A stretch of 64,000 nt of DNA, taken from Palaemon carinicauda. Taxonomy: Eukaryota; Arthropoda; Malacostraca; Decapoda; Palaemonidae. Positions 11,149 to 23,646 of this stretch are shown here, one piece after another. Where the stretch lies: positions 15,252,256-15,316,255 of the forward strand of contig NC_090736.1 of assembly GCF_036898095.1 (NCBI RefSeq), given 5' to 3'. Below the pieces are notes generated by a model, which had not been told where the DNA came from, ran no database searches, and saw only the letters and a program-made list of their open reading frames with translations. A program made the translations under genes and the position numbers. Position 1 is the stretch's first letter; each line of letters begins with the position of its first letter.

Positions 11149-11416
11149 TTCAAAATTATAGGAGGTTGCTCTAGACTTCATGTTGTAAGAATATTTATTT
11201 TCCCTGAACTCTGCAAGTGATTAAATTAAAAGTTTGTCTCTACAGAATGGAGGGTTACATTTCTAAAGCTTTTACTACCCTCAGATTTTCCAGTTGAAGA
11301 CTAATTGTTCATTCAGCATTTGGCTAACCTCATATGTCCTGTGGTCAGGAATCTCTTTTAGAGTTAATATCTTGTCAAGATTAATTTCTCATTTGCCTTT
11401 TTTATTCTCCTTTCAG

Positions 11417-11577
11417 ACTTATTCTATACCCGTGTTTTCCCAAGCAAGATGTTTGATTTGCTAAAAGATGACTTTGATCACTACCTAATTGTTGGTGCAC
11501 TCTCAGCGCTATTGGCAGCGGCAGTTATTACCAGGAAATTAGCCCAGAAGAAAGCACTAAAACAAGCATGGAAGTAA
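11417..11577 (+). CDS. EMC1: EMC1 last coding exon with C-terminal membrane anchor
   Basis: The exon follows a TTTATTCTCCTTTCAG acceptor. Its first two bases complete the split Asp codon. It encodes 53 residues and TAA at 11575-11577. Motifs match the animal EMC1 terminus: TRVFPSKMFD, LLKDDFDHYLI, then one hydrophobic segment (about VGALSALLAAAVI) and a basic cytosolic tail, TRKLAQKKALKQAWK. In the family this segment is the single transmembrane helix that anchors the large lumenal part. The reading frame is intact with no damage seen. Together with the previous exon, roughly 119 C-terminal residues are in the window. Confidence 0.95.
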
Positions 11578-13550
11578 CTAGAAAAAAATGACTTGATTAA
11601 ATTGTTTGTATAGTTGAAGGAAGGAAGGAAGGGTCTCACTAGTCATTTCCATGAAAGCTGCTTTTATATAATTCTTTTAAAGCATTAAGTCCAAATCTCC
11701 AGAGGCTATAAAAATTAAAGCATACATTTTATATTTACATTATGAATTCTTGATATTTAATGTAAATGATTGTTTATTTATATATACAGTATTGAATATC
11801 CTTTTGAACACATACTATAGGTTTTGCATTTCTCATTGAATCCATTAAATCATGTTCAAGGAATTCCACAGAATTGTTTAGCAATACACAGGCTCTTTTA
11901 GTTTGAGTCCAGTGTTTCCAATTTACATAGCCTGGGGATCCTTAGAACTATAAATAATACAATTTGTTACAGCAGGACAAAAGATGATAAATCTGGTTTT
12001 GCAATGTTATATTAAAGGTGTTACTGTACAGAACTTCATGCTGGATAGAACATTTGAGTTTTAAATGAGAAATGTATGTTTCTCCCATTTAAATGAATGC
12101 CTAGTACAGTATATAGAATATACTAATCTATTAATCCAGAATCCTTCTTAACAACATGTCAAAGGAAGATATATAGTGCTTTACACTGGTTTGTAATCAG
12201 CATAAATGTTCTATTGCATTCAAAAGTAATGAATCATTACTTGCTGATCATATTCATTTATTAAATTATTTGTGATGTATGTGTATATATATATAAATGA
12301 ATAGGAAGGCAAGAGACCTATAGATCTATGTAAGTTCATTATTGATTTTGTTTTATCTGCTATGACAGGTATGTGCCCAAGGTCTTCGGTTTATACCTCT
12401 ATTTCCATAATGATTTTGTTTCTAGAGCCAGTGAGAAAGAAACTATTGTAATGTTTCCATCATAACCAAAATAATAAAACTGATGATGTGTACTGTGGGA
12501 AATTAATGTAGTAAAAATAATCTGTGGACAGCATAGTGTATCTGCCAAATATAAGTACAGTACTGTACAATGTTGCATTATATTACTGCAAAATAGTTAT
12601 TTTGTGCTTGCTTCTATAACTAAACTCATGTGTTGGTGTGAGAAGTCAGTCCATATGATCTGATTTATGGAAATTGATTGACACAAAATTTAGGAAATAT
12701 TTTAAGATGTGCATATTGAATCATAATTTGGAGGAAATTATTATGGGGAGACGAGCTAAAGCTTGAAGTTTTACATTTGAACTACAATGTAAACAATTAG
12801 CCAAAGAAATGGAAAAGAATATTACATATGCTGTGTGTAGATAGGTGTCAAAAGAGAACAAACAATAAGAATAAGTGAGACATGTATATTAAGTTTTTGT
12901 TATATGGACTGTATATAAGTTCTTTGTACCTTAATCTGTCCGATTTCTTTGGCTTGCTGTTTATAATTTAACCATTGTCTCTCATATCATGCAATTTATT
13001 TATACAGTATATATGTTTGTAAAATAAATTTTGTAATTATATATACAGTACAGTATATCACTTTGTTTTGTGTGGTTTTACAAATCACACTCATGTATGA
13101 TATGCATATGGATGTTTTGTATAAATACTTTCCTATTTTTTTTTTTTTCAAGTTCAGCCTATTCAAATATATCAAATGCATGAGAGACTCATATCAGTGC
13201 AATAATGGTTAATACAGGTCATTCAACTATTTGTTGAGGTATAATTGAAAATGAAGGCAAATTTCTGATTAAGTATTTGTAAGTTGTAAGTTGCCTGGGT
13301 AATGATATCTTAGAAGATGCTTGGAGACATGTACCAGGATAGGCGATACAAAGCCTTTGGTCTTAGTGTGGTGTTATTTATCGTTATGAGGATGAAGGCC
13401 TTCTGTGTGTCTTGGTAAATTGGTAAACTATAAAGTATTGAACATCTTGAAGGTCCCATCATAATCATTGGTATGGTGATGTTCTTGATGATCTGTTTTA
13501 TGTATGCAGAAAATAGGTACCATATGACATGTTTTTTTTTTTTAAATAAA
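11578..13550 (+). other. EMC1: Probable EMC1 3' UTR
   Basis: AT-rich sequence with no coding potential follows the stop. Canonical AATAAA signals occur at 12473, 13023 and 13545 (another at 16001). The true cleavage site cannot be chosen from sequence alone. A short GGAAGGAAGGAAGG run lies near 11616. Confidence 0.55.
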
Positions 13551-14240
13551 ATGTCTTTTTAACAGGTTGATTATACTATTTCTCTCATATATATATTTAT
13601 TACTTTCTTATAATTTCCTTGTTATCAGTTTTCTTTATTGTTTATAGTATTTTCCTAGGAGACCTGTAAAGACATTGGCCATTTTTATTGCTTCTTTAAA
13701 ACAATTATAATTTATTTTTTATGTTACAATGAGTTAGTTGACTTAGCATTCACTTCACTGCTAAGCAGTGAATTTTTTTAAGTATTCATGGCATGAAAGG
13801 TGGTTGATATCATAAAGAAATACCCCATGGTTATAGATTGACAAAGGCATTCAGGAATGTATTTTGCAAAAGTGTTATTGTGATTATATGAAAGTCAGTT
13901 TCCTTCTTTAGTGCATTGGAGATGTTTCAGATAGTTTTCCTATGGTAGTTATAAAATATGTTTCTTGGGGGTAACTTCTGGTCAAACCATTATTTTCATC
14001 TTTACTTAACAAAGACAATGTGGGAAAATAGTACAGTACTGCAGTTCACAAATTTGTCTGTCTTTCTATCAACAGTTCAATCAAAATTTCAAATGGCATT
14101 TTATTTATCTGTATCCCTTACCATATCATGATTTTTAAAAAATTCAGGCCTGCCTTGATTACTAAATACAGTACATACTGTATATGCACTATATTCTCCT
14201 GAAGATAATGTTTTTTATGATAAATATGGAGTTAGTTTAC
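13551..14240. other. AT-rich noncoding flank
   Basis: No open frame, repeat or motif that I can support; possibly still EMC1 3' UTR if a distal poly(A) site is used. Confidence 0.4.
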
Positions 14241-14242
14241 CT

Positions 14243-14640
14243 GTGGTAAAGACTTCATATTCAAGAACTTATTTTATTTTGGACATTTTATCAGAAAGAT
14301 CAATTAGGAATGACATGAGAGGATCAACAAAGGTTTTGTTAATATCAGAGAAAGTGCACGAAGGAAGATTGAGATGGTATGGACATCTACTGAGAAGGGA
14401 GGAGGATCATATGGGGAGGCATACAATGGAAATTCAAGTTCAAGGTAGAAGAAGTAGGGGAAGATCAAAGAGGAGATTGAGGGACTGTGTACGGGAGGAC
14501 GTGAGAGAGAAGGGAATTGATGAAGCACAGGCGCAAGATAGAAATAGATGGAAAAGGCTCATTCGAAACGGCAACCCCACATATAAATGGGAACAAGCCG
14601 AAGAAAAAGAAGAGCAGATAGATTAATTAACATGTCTATC
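14243..14640 (+). pseudogene. LINE (RTE-like) ORF C-terminal fragment
   Basis: An open plus-strand stretch of 127 codons ending TAA carries the typical tail of RTE-like endonuclease-RT proteins: GRLRWYGHLLRREEDHMGR, a basic GRRSRGRSKRRL linker, RDCVREDVREKGI and RNRWKRLIRNGNP. RT and endonuclease are absent, so this is a 5'-truncated copy holding only the last 100 or so codons. The start ATG of the open frame is not biological. It lies in the AT-rich DNA downstream of EMC1 in the same orientation. Confidence 0.8.
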
Positions 14641-16299
14641 TTTCGATAAATATTGTTAAGGTTCACATATTGAAAGGTAAATGAAGTGAAAATTTGTGTA
14701 TGTATTATCTGTTCTCCCTGATAGAATATTAATGTGGAGATGGTATGCTAATATAAAATAACATTGTAAATATTGTAGAATTGAATAATAATGGGAGAAT
14801 GGAGCATAATTTTGTCATTCAGAATTGCTGTTAACAATACACATTGTATATTCTGTTACAAAGTCCAGTGCTGAAAATGTATCAGATGTTTTTTGTAACA
14901 TAGTAAGAGCTAAACGCAAATGAATATCTACTTTAATACTGCATATTTGACAGAAGAACCAAGCTTTGGTGCATGCCCATACAGTTTTTCATTTTGTGTG
15001 GTGCTGGTAAACTTTTAGCAAGCTGTACTCTGCAACATTGGACTGATGTATATTTCCACTTACTGAAATGTCAAAAGAACAGGAAAAAATCGTATGATAC
15101 TGTTCAAGATGATTATAACTTTTAAATTGAGTACAGGATGTAACAGGAATGCTGTAAGATGTTGTTTGTACAGGTAACATTGTCTCCTAACATGCTATAA
15201 TTATACTCAGGAGTTTGCTTAATAGGTAATTCCTGCTGCAAGAGTATATGGTATATGGAAATAGCCCAAAAATGAATGTAGGAAGCGGATTCGTTACATA
15301 GTTGTTGAAGAATTAAATAATGTTCCATTGTCAGTACTTTACAATCAAACGTATGTAATCTCTCCCAGAACCGTAGTTGGTTCTGTCAGTTCAATGATTT
15401 TTTTATGAATTGACATATAGTAAAGATTATAAAGACAAAGCAGTACTAAATAAATATATTGGTTATATCCACCCTTACAATGTAAAAATAGCTGACCACA
15501 TTTGGTCTACAGGAAATATTTATGTACTGCTATTCTGTTAAAACAAATCTTTATCCGCCAAGTTTTATAAAGACAATCTTTTTCATGTACAGTAGGTAAA
15601 GGGCTGCAATTGTAAAGAAAGTACTGTTTAAAAATGTATATACATTTGTGTCTGAAATAACATTCCCATTAATTGTTAATGGTGTTAAACACAGTTGTGT
15701 CACATAGAATGTAGAAAAGTTTATTTGTTTCTAATATTACTTTCAAGATTTTGAAAGGTTTTCTTCACATCAGTAGACTGTAGTGATTTTTAGTAATGGG
15801 TTTTTCTTTGTTTTTCACAAAAACTTTCTAATTGAAGCAGATGTTTCGTCTTTATATTACTGTAACAAGACTTTAAACATACATACAAAGAAATTATCTT
15901 GTTTGCATTTTTCTTACATTCACTCTAGGGTCTTGTACATGCAAATTGTATGGTAAAGTTAATCATATTTTAGAGGTATTGATTGTGTAAGAAAATTTTT
16001 AATAAAAGTTGTTCCCTTGTCATTTCCTTTTATTAAACCTTTTTCCTTATAGGTATATTTTTCTGAATTTTACTTTCTTTCATTAATAAATATCACAAAA
16101 TTTTATACATATTTGGATAACAGACATGTTTGGCTTAGCCATTTGTTGTCATCCATTTATCTATCAAGCATTCATTTTTATACCAAATAAAGTAGACTAT
16201 AATATTTACTTAACTAGTAATTTTCCAAACAGAATATTCATATGAAAATATGTTAATTACCAAATTCACATGTATTTCAGTTAATTTTCAACTACAATA

Positions 16300-16301
<2 letters not shown>
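14641..16301. other. AT-rich noncoding DNA
   Basis: About 1.7 kb with scattered AATAAA motifs (for example 16001) and TACTGTAC/TACAGTA words common across the window. I see no gene. Confidence 0.45.

Positions 16302-16376
<75 letters not shown>
16302..16376. repeat. (AT)n microsatellite
   Basis: About 37 uninterrupted AT units followed by a short CA run. Confidence 0.98.
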
Positions 16377-16385
<9 letters not shown>

Positions 16386-16389
16386 ACAT

Positions 16390-18260
16390 ATGTATATACA
16401 TCGAATACTGATGTGCTTTCAAGTTAACTTTTCATTTTCTTTTCTTTCAGGACGTGAATATTTTTCCCTGTGGCTTAGGGGTTTAGAGCTACCACTCCCT
16501 GTAAGTGTGACTTCCCTTCCCGAGACAGTTCCTCAGTGCTGTGACTCCTTTTGGAGCCATCCCTGTAATTCTTCCCTTTTGAAAATAGTGTCGTCTATCG
16601 AATCCTCTGCTTGCAGAGTCTGAGATGAGGGTATGAAAGAGGCACCCAATTCCCAGGCAAGTTTTCTCAGAAGTGTGTCTGTCACTTCAGAACTTTGGTG
16701 CGGGGTTGCAAGGAAGGCTTCTCTGCCTTTTCTAGCCCCTGGCATGGCTACCTGCAACTTCCAGGAAGAAATTGAGGTTCTTCCAGGCAGTAGAATAACA
16801 GGGTTACGCTTTGCAGCATTCACCCGACTTTTTCTCTTTTGCCGTTGGAGTACTCATCATATTTTCCAATATTTCCTAGAACCCTGACCTTGCAGACAGA
16901 GGTAGGATGAATGTTGAAGGGGGTCACTTGAAGAATTTCATCAGAAAAATAGTTATTGCTTTCTGTGGATGTGAAGGATGAGTACTTTTAATACCTGTGC
17001 ATCGGTCTATTTTTAGTACCTCCCTCCCTTCCCGCTGCAGTTCGAAGGATTGCCATCTCTCCTTGTACCAATGGCATGAGAGACTTGGGTTAATCTCACC
17101 TCTTGGCAAGAGAGGAACCCTTTGTATGAGTCCCACTCGACACTCTACCAAGCAGCTGTGCTTAAATGTGCAGAAGGAAGAGAGGGGTACACGCCTGAAC
17201 AACAGGATATTCTCCATGATGTAGGCAGATGTAGCATCTACTCTTCAGTTCCCTGGAAGTAGCAGCTTTTAATGCACTGAAAGCCTTCCAAGATTGTTTA
17301 AGAGGTGGGTTGTTGCATTTCAGGATGGCATTCTATGTCGGGGAGTTATCAGCCAGTCACATTCTAGGCAAGATGATGGGATAGCAGGCACACTTAGTCA
17401 CCAAAGGAAGCCTGTCAGGGTAGTGGTCCCAACATACTGTCTTAACAGGCTTATGGGAGGAAGGTTCTCTGGGTATCAACCTGTTCACCATGTTTAGATA
17501 GGAAATACTGTACTGTATCTCAAGTTTTAACCCCCTACTATCCAACCCCATGGTCATGCCTTCCTAAACCCATGGGATCGGTTGGTTACACCTTATTTTC
17601 ATTCAATACTAATGCAATGGCTAATGTAAGGTGTGTGATTACACCGGGACTCAGCTGATTTGGGTGGCTCCTTGACAGTCTTATCCTGAACGGTTTCCTG
17701 TTCTGTCTTGTCGAGGTCCCGAAAGAACTCCCTTGGCCCTTCATCTCCCAGGTAAAATGGGCCATTGCCCTACGATGGTTATTACAAAGGGGGTTCTTCT
17801 CGAGTCTGATCATCTCTAGACCAGATTGTGTAATTTAACTTCTTCCTGGCTGGGAGGAGCTCCTCTCAGTAGTGGCTGTCAAGATTACCGTTCAGTCTTG
17901 AACTTGGTTCAAACCTCTCCTTCTTGTAGGAGTTGCCTATGATCTTGTGTGTTTCTAACAGTGTTTCTGCTCTCAATGCCTCATCCAAGCTTTTGAGAAA
18001 GACTTGGTTAAGGTTCTGATGAGCAAAACTGTCTCTACTTCCTTAATTGTCAAAGAGGTCGGGCGACTAACAAGTTCTTTCTGCCTAAGAGATGTGGGAG
18101 CTTCTTGGTCTATTGCTGGGGCACTTGGCGAAGCTCTGACCATGCTGGGTCATGGCCCCAGGTATGAGCTCTTCTCTGTCCATGGAATGTCATGGAGAGA
18201 GGAAGTCTTTTGCCCCCGTTGCGGGCTCTGCATTGTTGTTGGAAGAAGACCCGGCATTTA
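16390..18260. other. GC-richer, decayed element-like region of unknown class
   Basis: Composition rises sharply against the AT-rich flanks on both sides, and short open stretches occur in both strands (for example 16633-16887 plus, 16823-16533 minus, 18004-18396 plus). One plus-strand stretch near 17225-17310 reads EVAAFNALKAFQDCLRGG and one near 18000-18170 reads VKVLMSKTV..IVKEVGRLTSSFCLRD. I do not recognise either family. The pattern fits a decayed retroelement, but no diagnostic RT, protease, integrase or recombinase motif was found. Confidence 0.35.
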
Positions 18261-18269
18261 CAATCACAC

Positions 18270-18715
18270 ATATAATATAGCACAATTGCTAGACAAACAA
18301 CCAGCCATCATAGAAAAAAAGACAAAATTGTTGAAAGGGGAAAATGGGAGGCGAAATAGATTATATTTACAAACTAATAAAAACTACTATAGCTGAACAC
18401 TACACAGCATTCTAGATGTTTTAATCTAGCGGTGATCAGATTGTGGAATGATCTCCCTAACCTTGCTGGTGAATCAGTGGAACTAAAGTTCAAATCTATA
18501 GTAAAGTTTTAATATTGTAAAGGTAAACATAAGTCTCTTCATGGTTTATAAATGACATAACTAATTTCATATTCTTACCGATCTTAGAATATTTTATATT
18601 TTGTAATCATAATTTTATTTAGCCTATAATTCATTTATTTCTTCATCTTTCCTCACTGGCTGGGCTTGTAGCATCTTGCTTTTCCAAGTAGGGTTGAATA
18701 ATAATAATGATATAT
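18270..18715 (+). pseudogene. CR1/L2-like LINE 3' end with (AAT)n tail
   Basis: Near 18408-18512 the plus strand encodes CFNLAVIRLWNDLP..LAGESVELKFK and then TAA, the conserved C-terminus of CR1/L2-type ORF2 (x-LWNDLP-x-x-x). The 3' UTR ends in CTCACTGGCTGGGCTTGTAG, CATCTTGCTTTTCCAAGTAG, GG and a short (AAT)n run. RT and endonuclease are missing: a 5'-truncated insertion. The same tail recurs at 6978, 9821, 20885 and 30728. Confidence 0.75.
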
Positions 18716-18781
18716 GACTGCAACCTGAATGAAGAATTTGACCATGATTGCTAGAAGTGACTCATCTCTTTCTTTAACTTT

Positions 18782-18866
18782 TTATTGAAGTTGTTCCTTA
18801 CTCACGAACTTACAAATTGCTTTTCCATCATTGATGTCTTCCTCGCATATCACACATTTATCCATT
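18782..18866 (-). CDS. Possible first coding exon of an unidentified gene
   Basis: On the minus strand an ATG at 18866-18864 opens MDKCVICEEDINDGKAICKF. A perfect GTAAGT donor (within ATTTGTAAGTTC) and a GTGAGTAAG donor lie just after. Short N-terminal exons with a CxxC start like this occur in many arthropod predicted proteins, so it may be a real first exon; the function is unknown. A candidate upstream exon end, AAG/GTAAGT, lies at 19358/19357 on the same strand. I could not find the following exon at lower coordinates. It may also be chance: the frame also extends upstream as a hydrophobic run without obvious meaning. Confidence 0.3.
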
Positions 18867-20387
<1,521 letters not shown>

Positions 20388-20884
20388 TGGATATTAAGGA
20401 ACGATAACTTTGTATGCTTTAGTTATGTATCATCCCTTACCTTTTCTCGCTATCTAATTCTTTGCCTGCCACTCTTTATTTCTTCCTTTTCATATCTTCC
20501 AAGCAGTGATATTCCTATATTCCACTCCAACATTCACATCTCTGCTCTCTCAAGCTTTACTTCTTCATAGAGTCCATATTTCCGATCTATAACTGAATAC
20601 TGGTTTTATTACTGACTTTTACTGACTTTTAGCTTGATTGACATTTTCTTATCTCATACTACTGTTAGTAAAGAGTAGCCTAACCCTATGGTGATCATGG
20701 AGCCTTGCTCTGAGAGCTGTCCATACTATTAAATTAATATAACATAAACGATGAAATTGTTTGAATTCACCTTCACGTTCTTTCGACATTATTGTAAGTC
20801 TTAGAGGCTTAAACTATATGACATATTCGTTTTTGACGTTGTTAATAGTTTATATATGACATATCTGTTATGACGTTGTTACTT

Positions 20885-21045
20885 TTTTTTAGAATGATTT
20901 ATTGTTAATTTGTTCTCTTCAGTTATTTATTTCCTTATTTCCTTTCCTCACTGGGCTATTTTTCCCTATTGGAGCCCCTGGGCTTATAGCATCTTGCTTT
21001 TCCAATTAGGGTTGTAGCTTGGATAATAATAATAATAATAATAAT
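20885..21045 (+). repeat. LINE 3'-tail fragment with (AAT)n
   Basis: It contains CCTTTCCTCACTGGGCTATT, TTTCCCTATTGG, CTTATAGCATCTTGCTTTTC and AATTAGGGTTGTAGCTTGG, then about seven AAT units. The tail matches 18650-18715, and in reverse orientation 30728-30850. Confidence 0.75.
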
Positions 21046-21759
21046 GAGACCTACAGAAAAAAAAGTAGAGTTGGGGTGCAGTTACAAAACCATTTGAACT
21101 AATACAAATTTACAAAAGTTTTGTATTGTTTACATTAAAAATGTCAGATACCGGTTTTCCTGTCCAACAGGAATACATTTAATTTTGGTAAATAATGGCC
21201 AAGAAAGTGCACAAATAAAGACCTTTGAACAAGAAATGGAAAACAGAATAGGTAAGAAAAAAAAAAACTTTAATGATTCTAGTAATTTCCTTGTATAGCT
21301 GAGCTCATTTAGAGACATGAAACCTACTGTGGACTATAATATCCTTTAGGTTCTGTCATTTTACTTGATTTAAATGTTTAATATAAGCAGTCTAATTTTG
21401 AAAATTGCATTTCATCGAAGCAACAATTAGAATAGAGTCTGATTAGGGCTGAATGTGATATGGTAATTTCTTGGAAATTATCATAAATCTCGCTGCCACA
21501 CTTACTCGTGTACCAAGTTAAAAATTAAAGTTTTGCTCGTAATTGTTTACCATTAAATTATCTTAGGCTGTTGTTCACAAGGTTTCACTGCTTTACATAT
21601 CCTGCCCTTTAATATATCTCCCTAAATTATAATCTGGTTTTGAAGTGGCTGTAATTTCTGTTGCCAGTTTGATAGTCGATATATAAAGAACTAGGCATTT
21701 GCGACAGATAATATTTTACAGAAATACTACAAAAGACTTGCTTTATTCGGGAAATATAT

Positions 21760-22800
21760 TATTATAATAGATTTCCCATAATGGATGAAACTGTAAATTT
21801 TCCCCAAAAAGTAGTAAAACCACTTTAAAATACTTTTAGCTAAGAGACAAAACTTTGCAAATTTGAATTTATTTTTCTTGATAGAAACAGAATGAGGTTA
21901 GTCTTGCAGTACATTGAAAGAAGTAATTTATTACTACATTTAAACTTGCTTTGCAGTACAGTATTCAAGTATCTTAATGTATTTCCGTGAGTACCTTCTA
22001 ATATATCTTTATAGGCAAAAGTAGATTTAATTAGTGGTCCTGTAATAACATAACAAGAACAATTGTAAAAACTATTGTTTCAATCATGTATTAGTTAATT
22101 CTCCTATGTTACTTTATAGTTATTTCCATTCATTCCCTCTTTGGAGTTTCAAGGAAGTAAGTTATTTATGAATGAACTATATAATTGTTAATTTTGATTT
22201 TCTTATACTATATTGCTATTTTTTTCTGCACAGGGTCAGTTTTGTCTAAACACTAGAGAAAGTTAAGGTGTCTCATCAATAGTCCACAGTACTATAATCT
22301 GTTTTTTGTTACATGGAAGATGAAAACTTAGTGATTTTGATGCTAGTGGTGAACAAATGAAGTGCTGACTGCTCTGAAAAGGATTAAAGTGTGTCGAACC
22401 TGACTTTTAAACTGAAAATACAGAAAACTTATTACTTATACCTTCTACATTATATACAGTCAACTTTTATAACTTTGAAGATGATTAAAGAGGTTTTCGG
22501 CTTGGATGTATTTGGCAGTGACTATTAAAATGAAATGGGCAAACAAATATGTACTTATAATGTCCACTTTATGCAAAATGTTTACTGTGCTCAGGTGGAA
22601 TAAACAAGTAACTGGAACTTTATTATTCATACTGAAGTGATTGAAAACCAGCTGCTTATGATACAATATCCCTGTATGTACAGTCAGTTCTGCCTGATCT
22701 GAAAAAGCTCATGGCTGTGTTGTGCCCGGAAAATTTGGCATTTTGCTGTATCCTGATTATTTGCATGGATAGAGGAAAACTTGTTACTCCATCTGGGGGC
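21760..22800 (+). repeat. Unit A of a diverged tandem duplication (about 1.2 kb)
   Basis: By eye this segment aligns with 22990-23396 plus 29936-30727. Shared blocks include TTTTAGCTA..ACAAAACTTTGCAAA-type sequence (21835 and 23068), a strong acceptor CTGCACAG/GG at 22233, CAGAAAACTTA near 22425, ACTGGAACTTTATTATTCAT near 22612, and TTATTTGCATGGAT near 22757. After the acceptor the phase-0 reading is G-Q-F-C-L-N-T-R-E-S and stop. No long frame exists, so if this is a terminal exon it is nearly all 3' UTR. Confidence 0.6.
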
Positions 22801-22989
22801 ATTTATGACAGCAGTGAAGATTAAGATGTAGGATGTGGTACTCATATAGACTGGACAGCCTACTGGAAGCTGATCATCAATACACGGAACTGTACAAAAA
22901 AGCTTACAGAGTTTTTACCAAAGGTGTGTATGCTTCAGTGTCCAGTTAAGTTTATTTTTATCATAACAAAGTAATATAGACAGTTGGCC

Positions 22990-23396
22990 AGCCTACATAC
23001 AAGGTTATTAATAATAGTAAGAGGAATATTTCAATGATTAACCAATTTTCCTCTTTGAACAAAACTTTTAGCTAGAAACTAAAACTTGCAAAGTTTATCT
23101 TATTAGGCTTGATACAGTATTAATAAAATAAGCTTTTTTTAGTAACAAATTAAGGTTATTTTTTCTGTACTGTACTTTAAAAGCACAATGGTAATGTTTT
23201 GTTGTGTTAAGAAGTTTCTTTGTCCTATTAATGGAGTAATTGAAGCTCCTAATACTTTTTCACACCAATGTTTGTTGTCTATATGAGAACATACATTGAA
23301 TTAGTGAAATCATGACCAAAATTTTATAGAAATTACTTCTTTAAAAAGCTTAACAATCTTTGGTCAAGATACTGTGCACAGCATTACATTTTAATT
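22990..23396 (+). repeat. Unit B of the tandem duplication, left part
   Basis: It aligns with 21760-22000 of unit A (for example GAACAAAACTTTTAGCTAG, then CTTGCAAAG). It is broken at 23396 by the DIRS element and resumes at 29936. Confidence 0.5.
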
Positions 23397-23575
23397 GTTC
23401 CGTAACTGGAATACAAACCACGCTATTTAATAGGGATATTACTTTCGGCGTAGCTGAAATGACGAGCCATTAATTTTTAATGATGGTTAACTACCCACAC
23501 CGCTAGTTAGCGGGGGTTAGGGAGGGTAGCTTGTGATTGAGTTCACTTTGCTTTCAATTCGGATGGTGAACAGTC
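23397..23575 (+). repeat. Left inverted terminal repeat, DIRS copy 1
   Basis: The outer edge is GTTCCGTAACTGGAATACAA, then CGCTATTTAATAGG, ATTACTTTCGGCGTAGCTGA and a block ending near CACTTTGCTT. Its reverse complement is found at about 29715-29880. Confidence 0.88.
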
Positions 23576-23646
23576 GTTGCCGTTCTTCATCCTCGCCAAC
23601 TTTTGGCAGCCATTAATGGCATTTTGTTTTCTCTTTTTCTCTTAGA

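Larger units (their letters stand above)
4149..11416 (+). other. EMC1: EMC1 last intron
   Basis: A 7,268-bp phase-1 intron bounded by GTAAGT and a pyrimidine-rich TTTATTCTCCTTTCAG acceptor. About 6.9 kb of it is a decayed DIRS element with LINE insertions. The residual host sequence (4149-4277 and 11149-11416) is only about 400 bp, so the ancestral intron was probably short. Confidence 0.88.
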
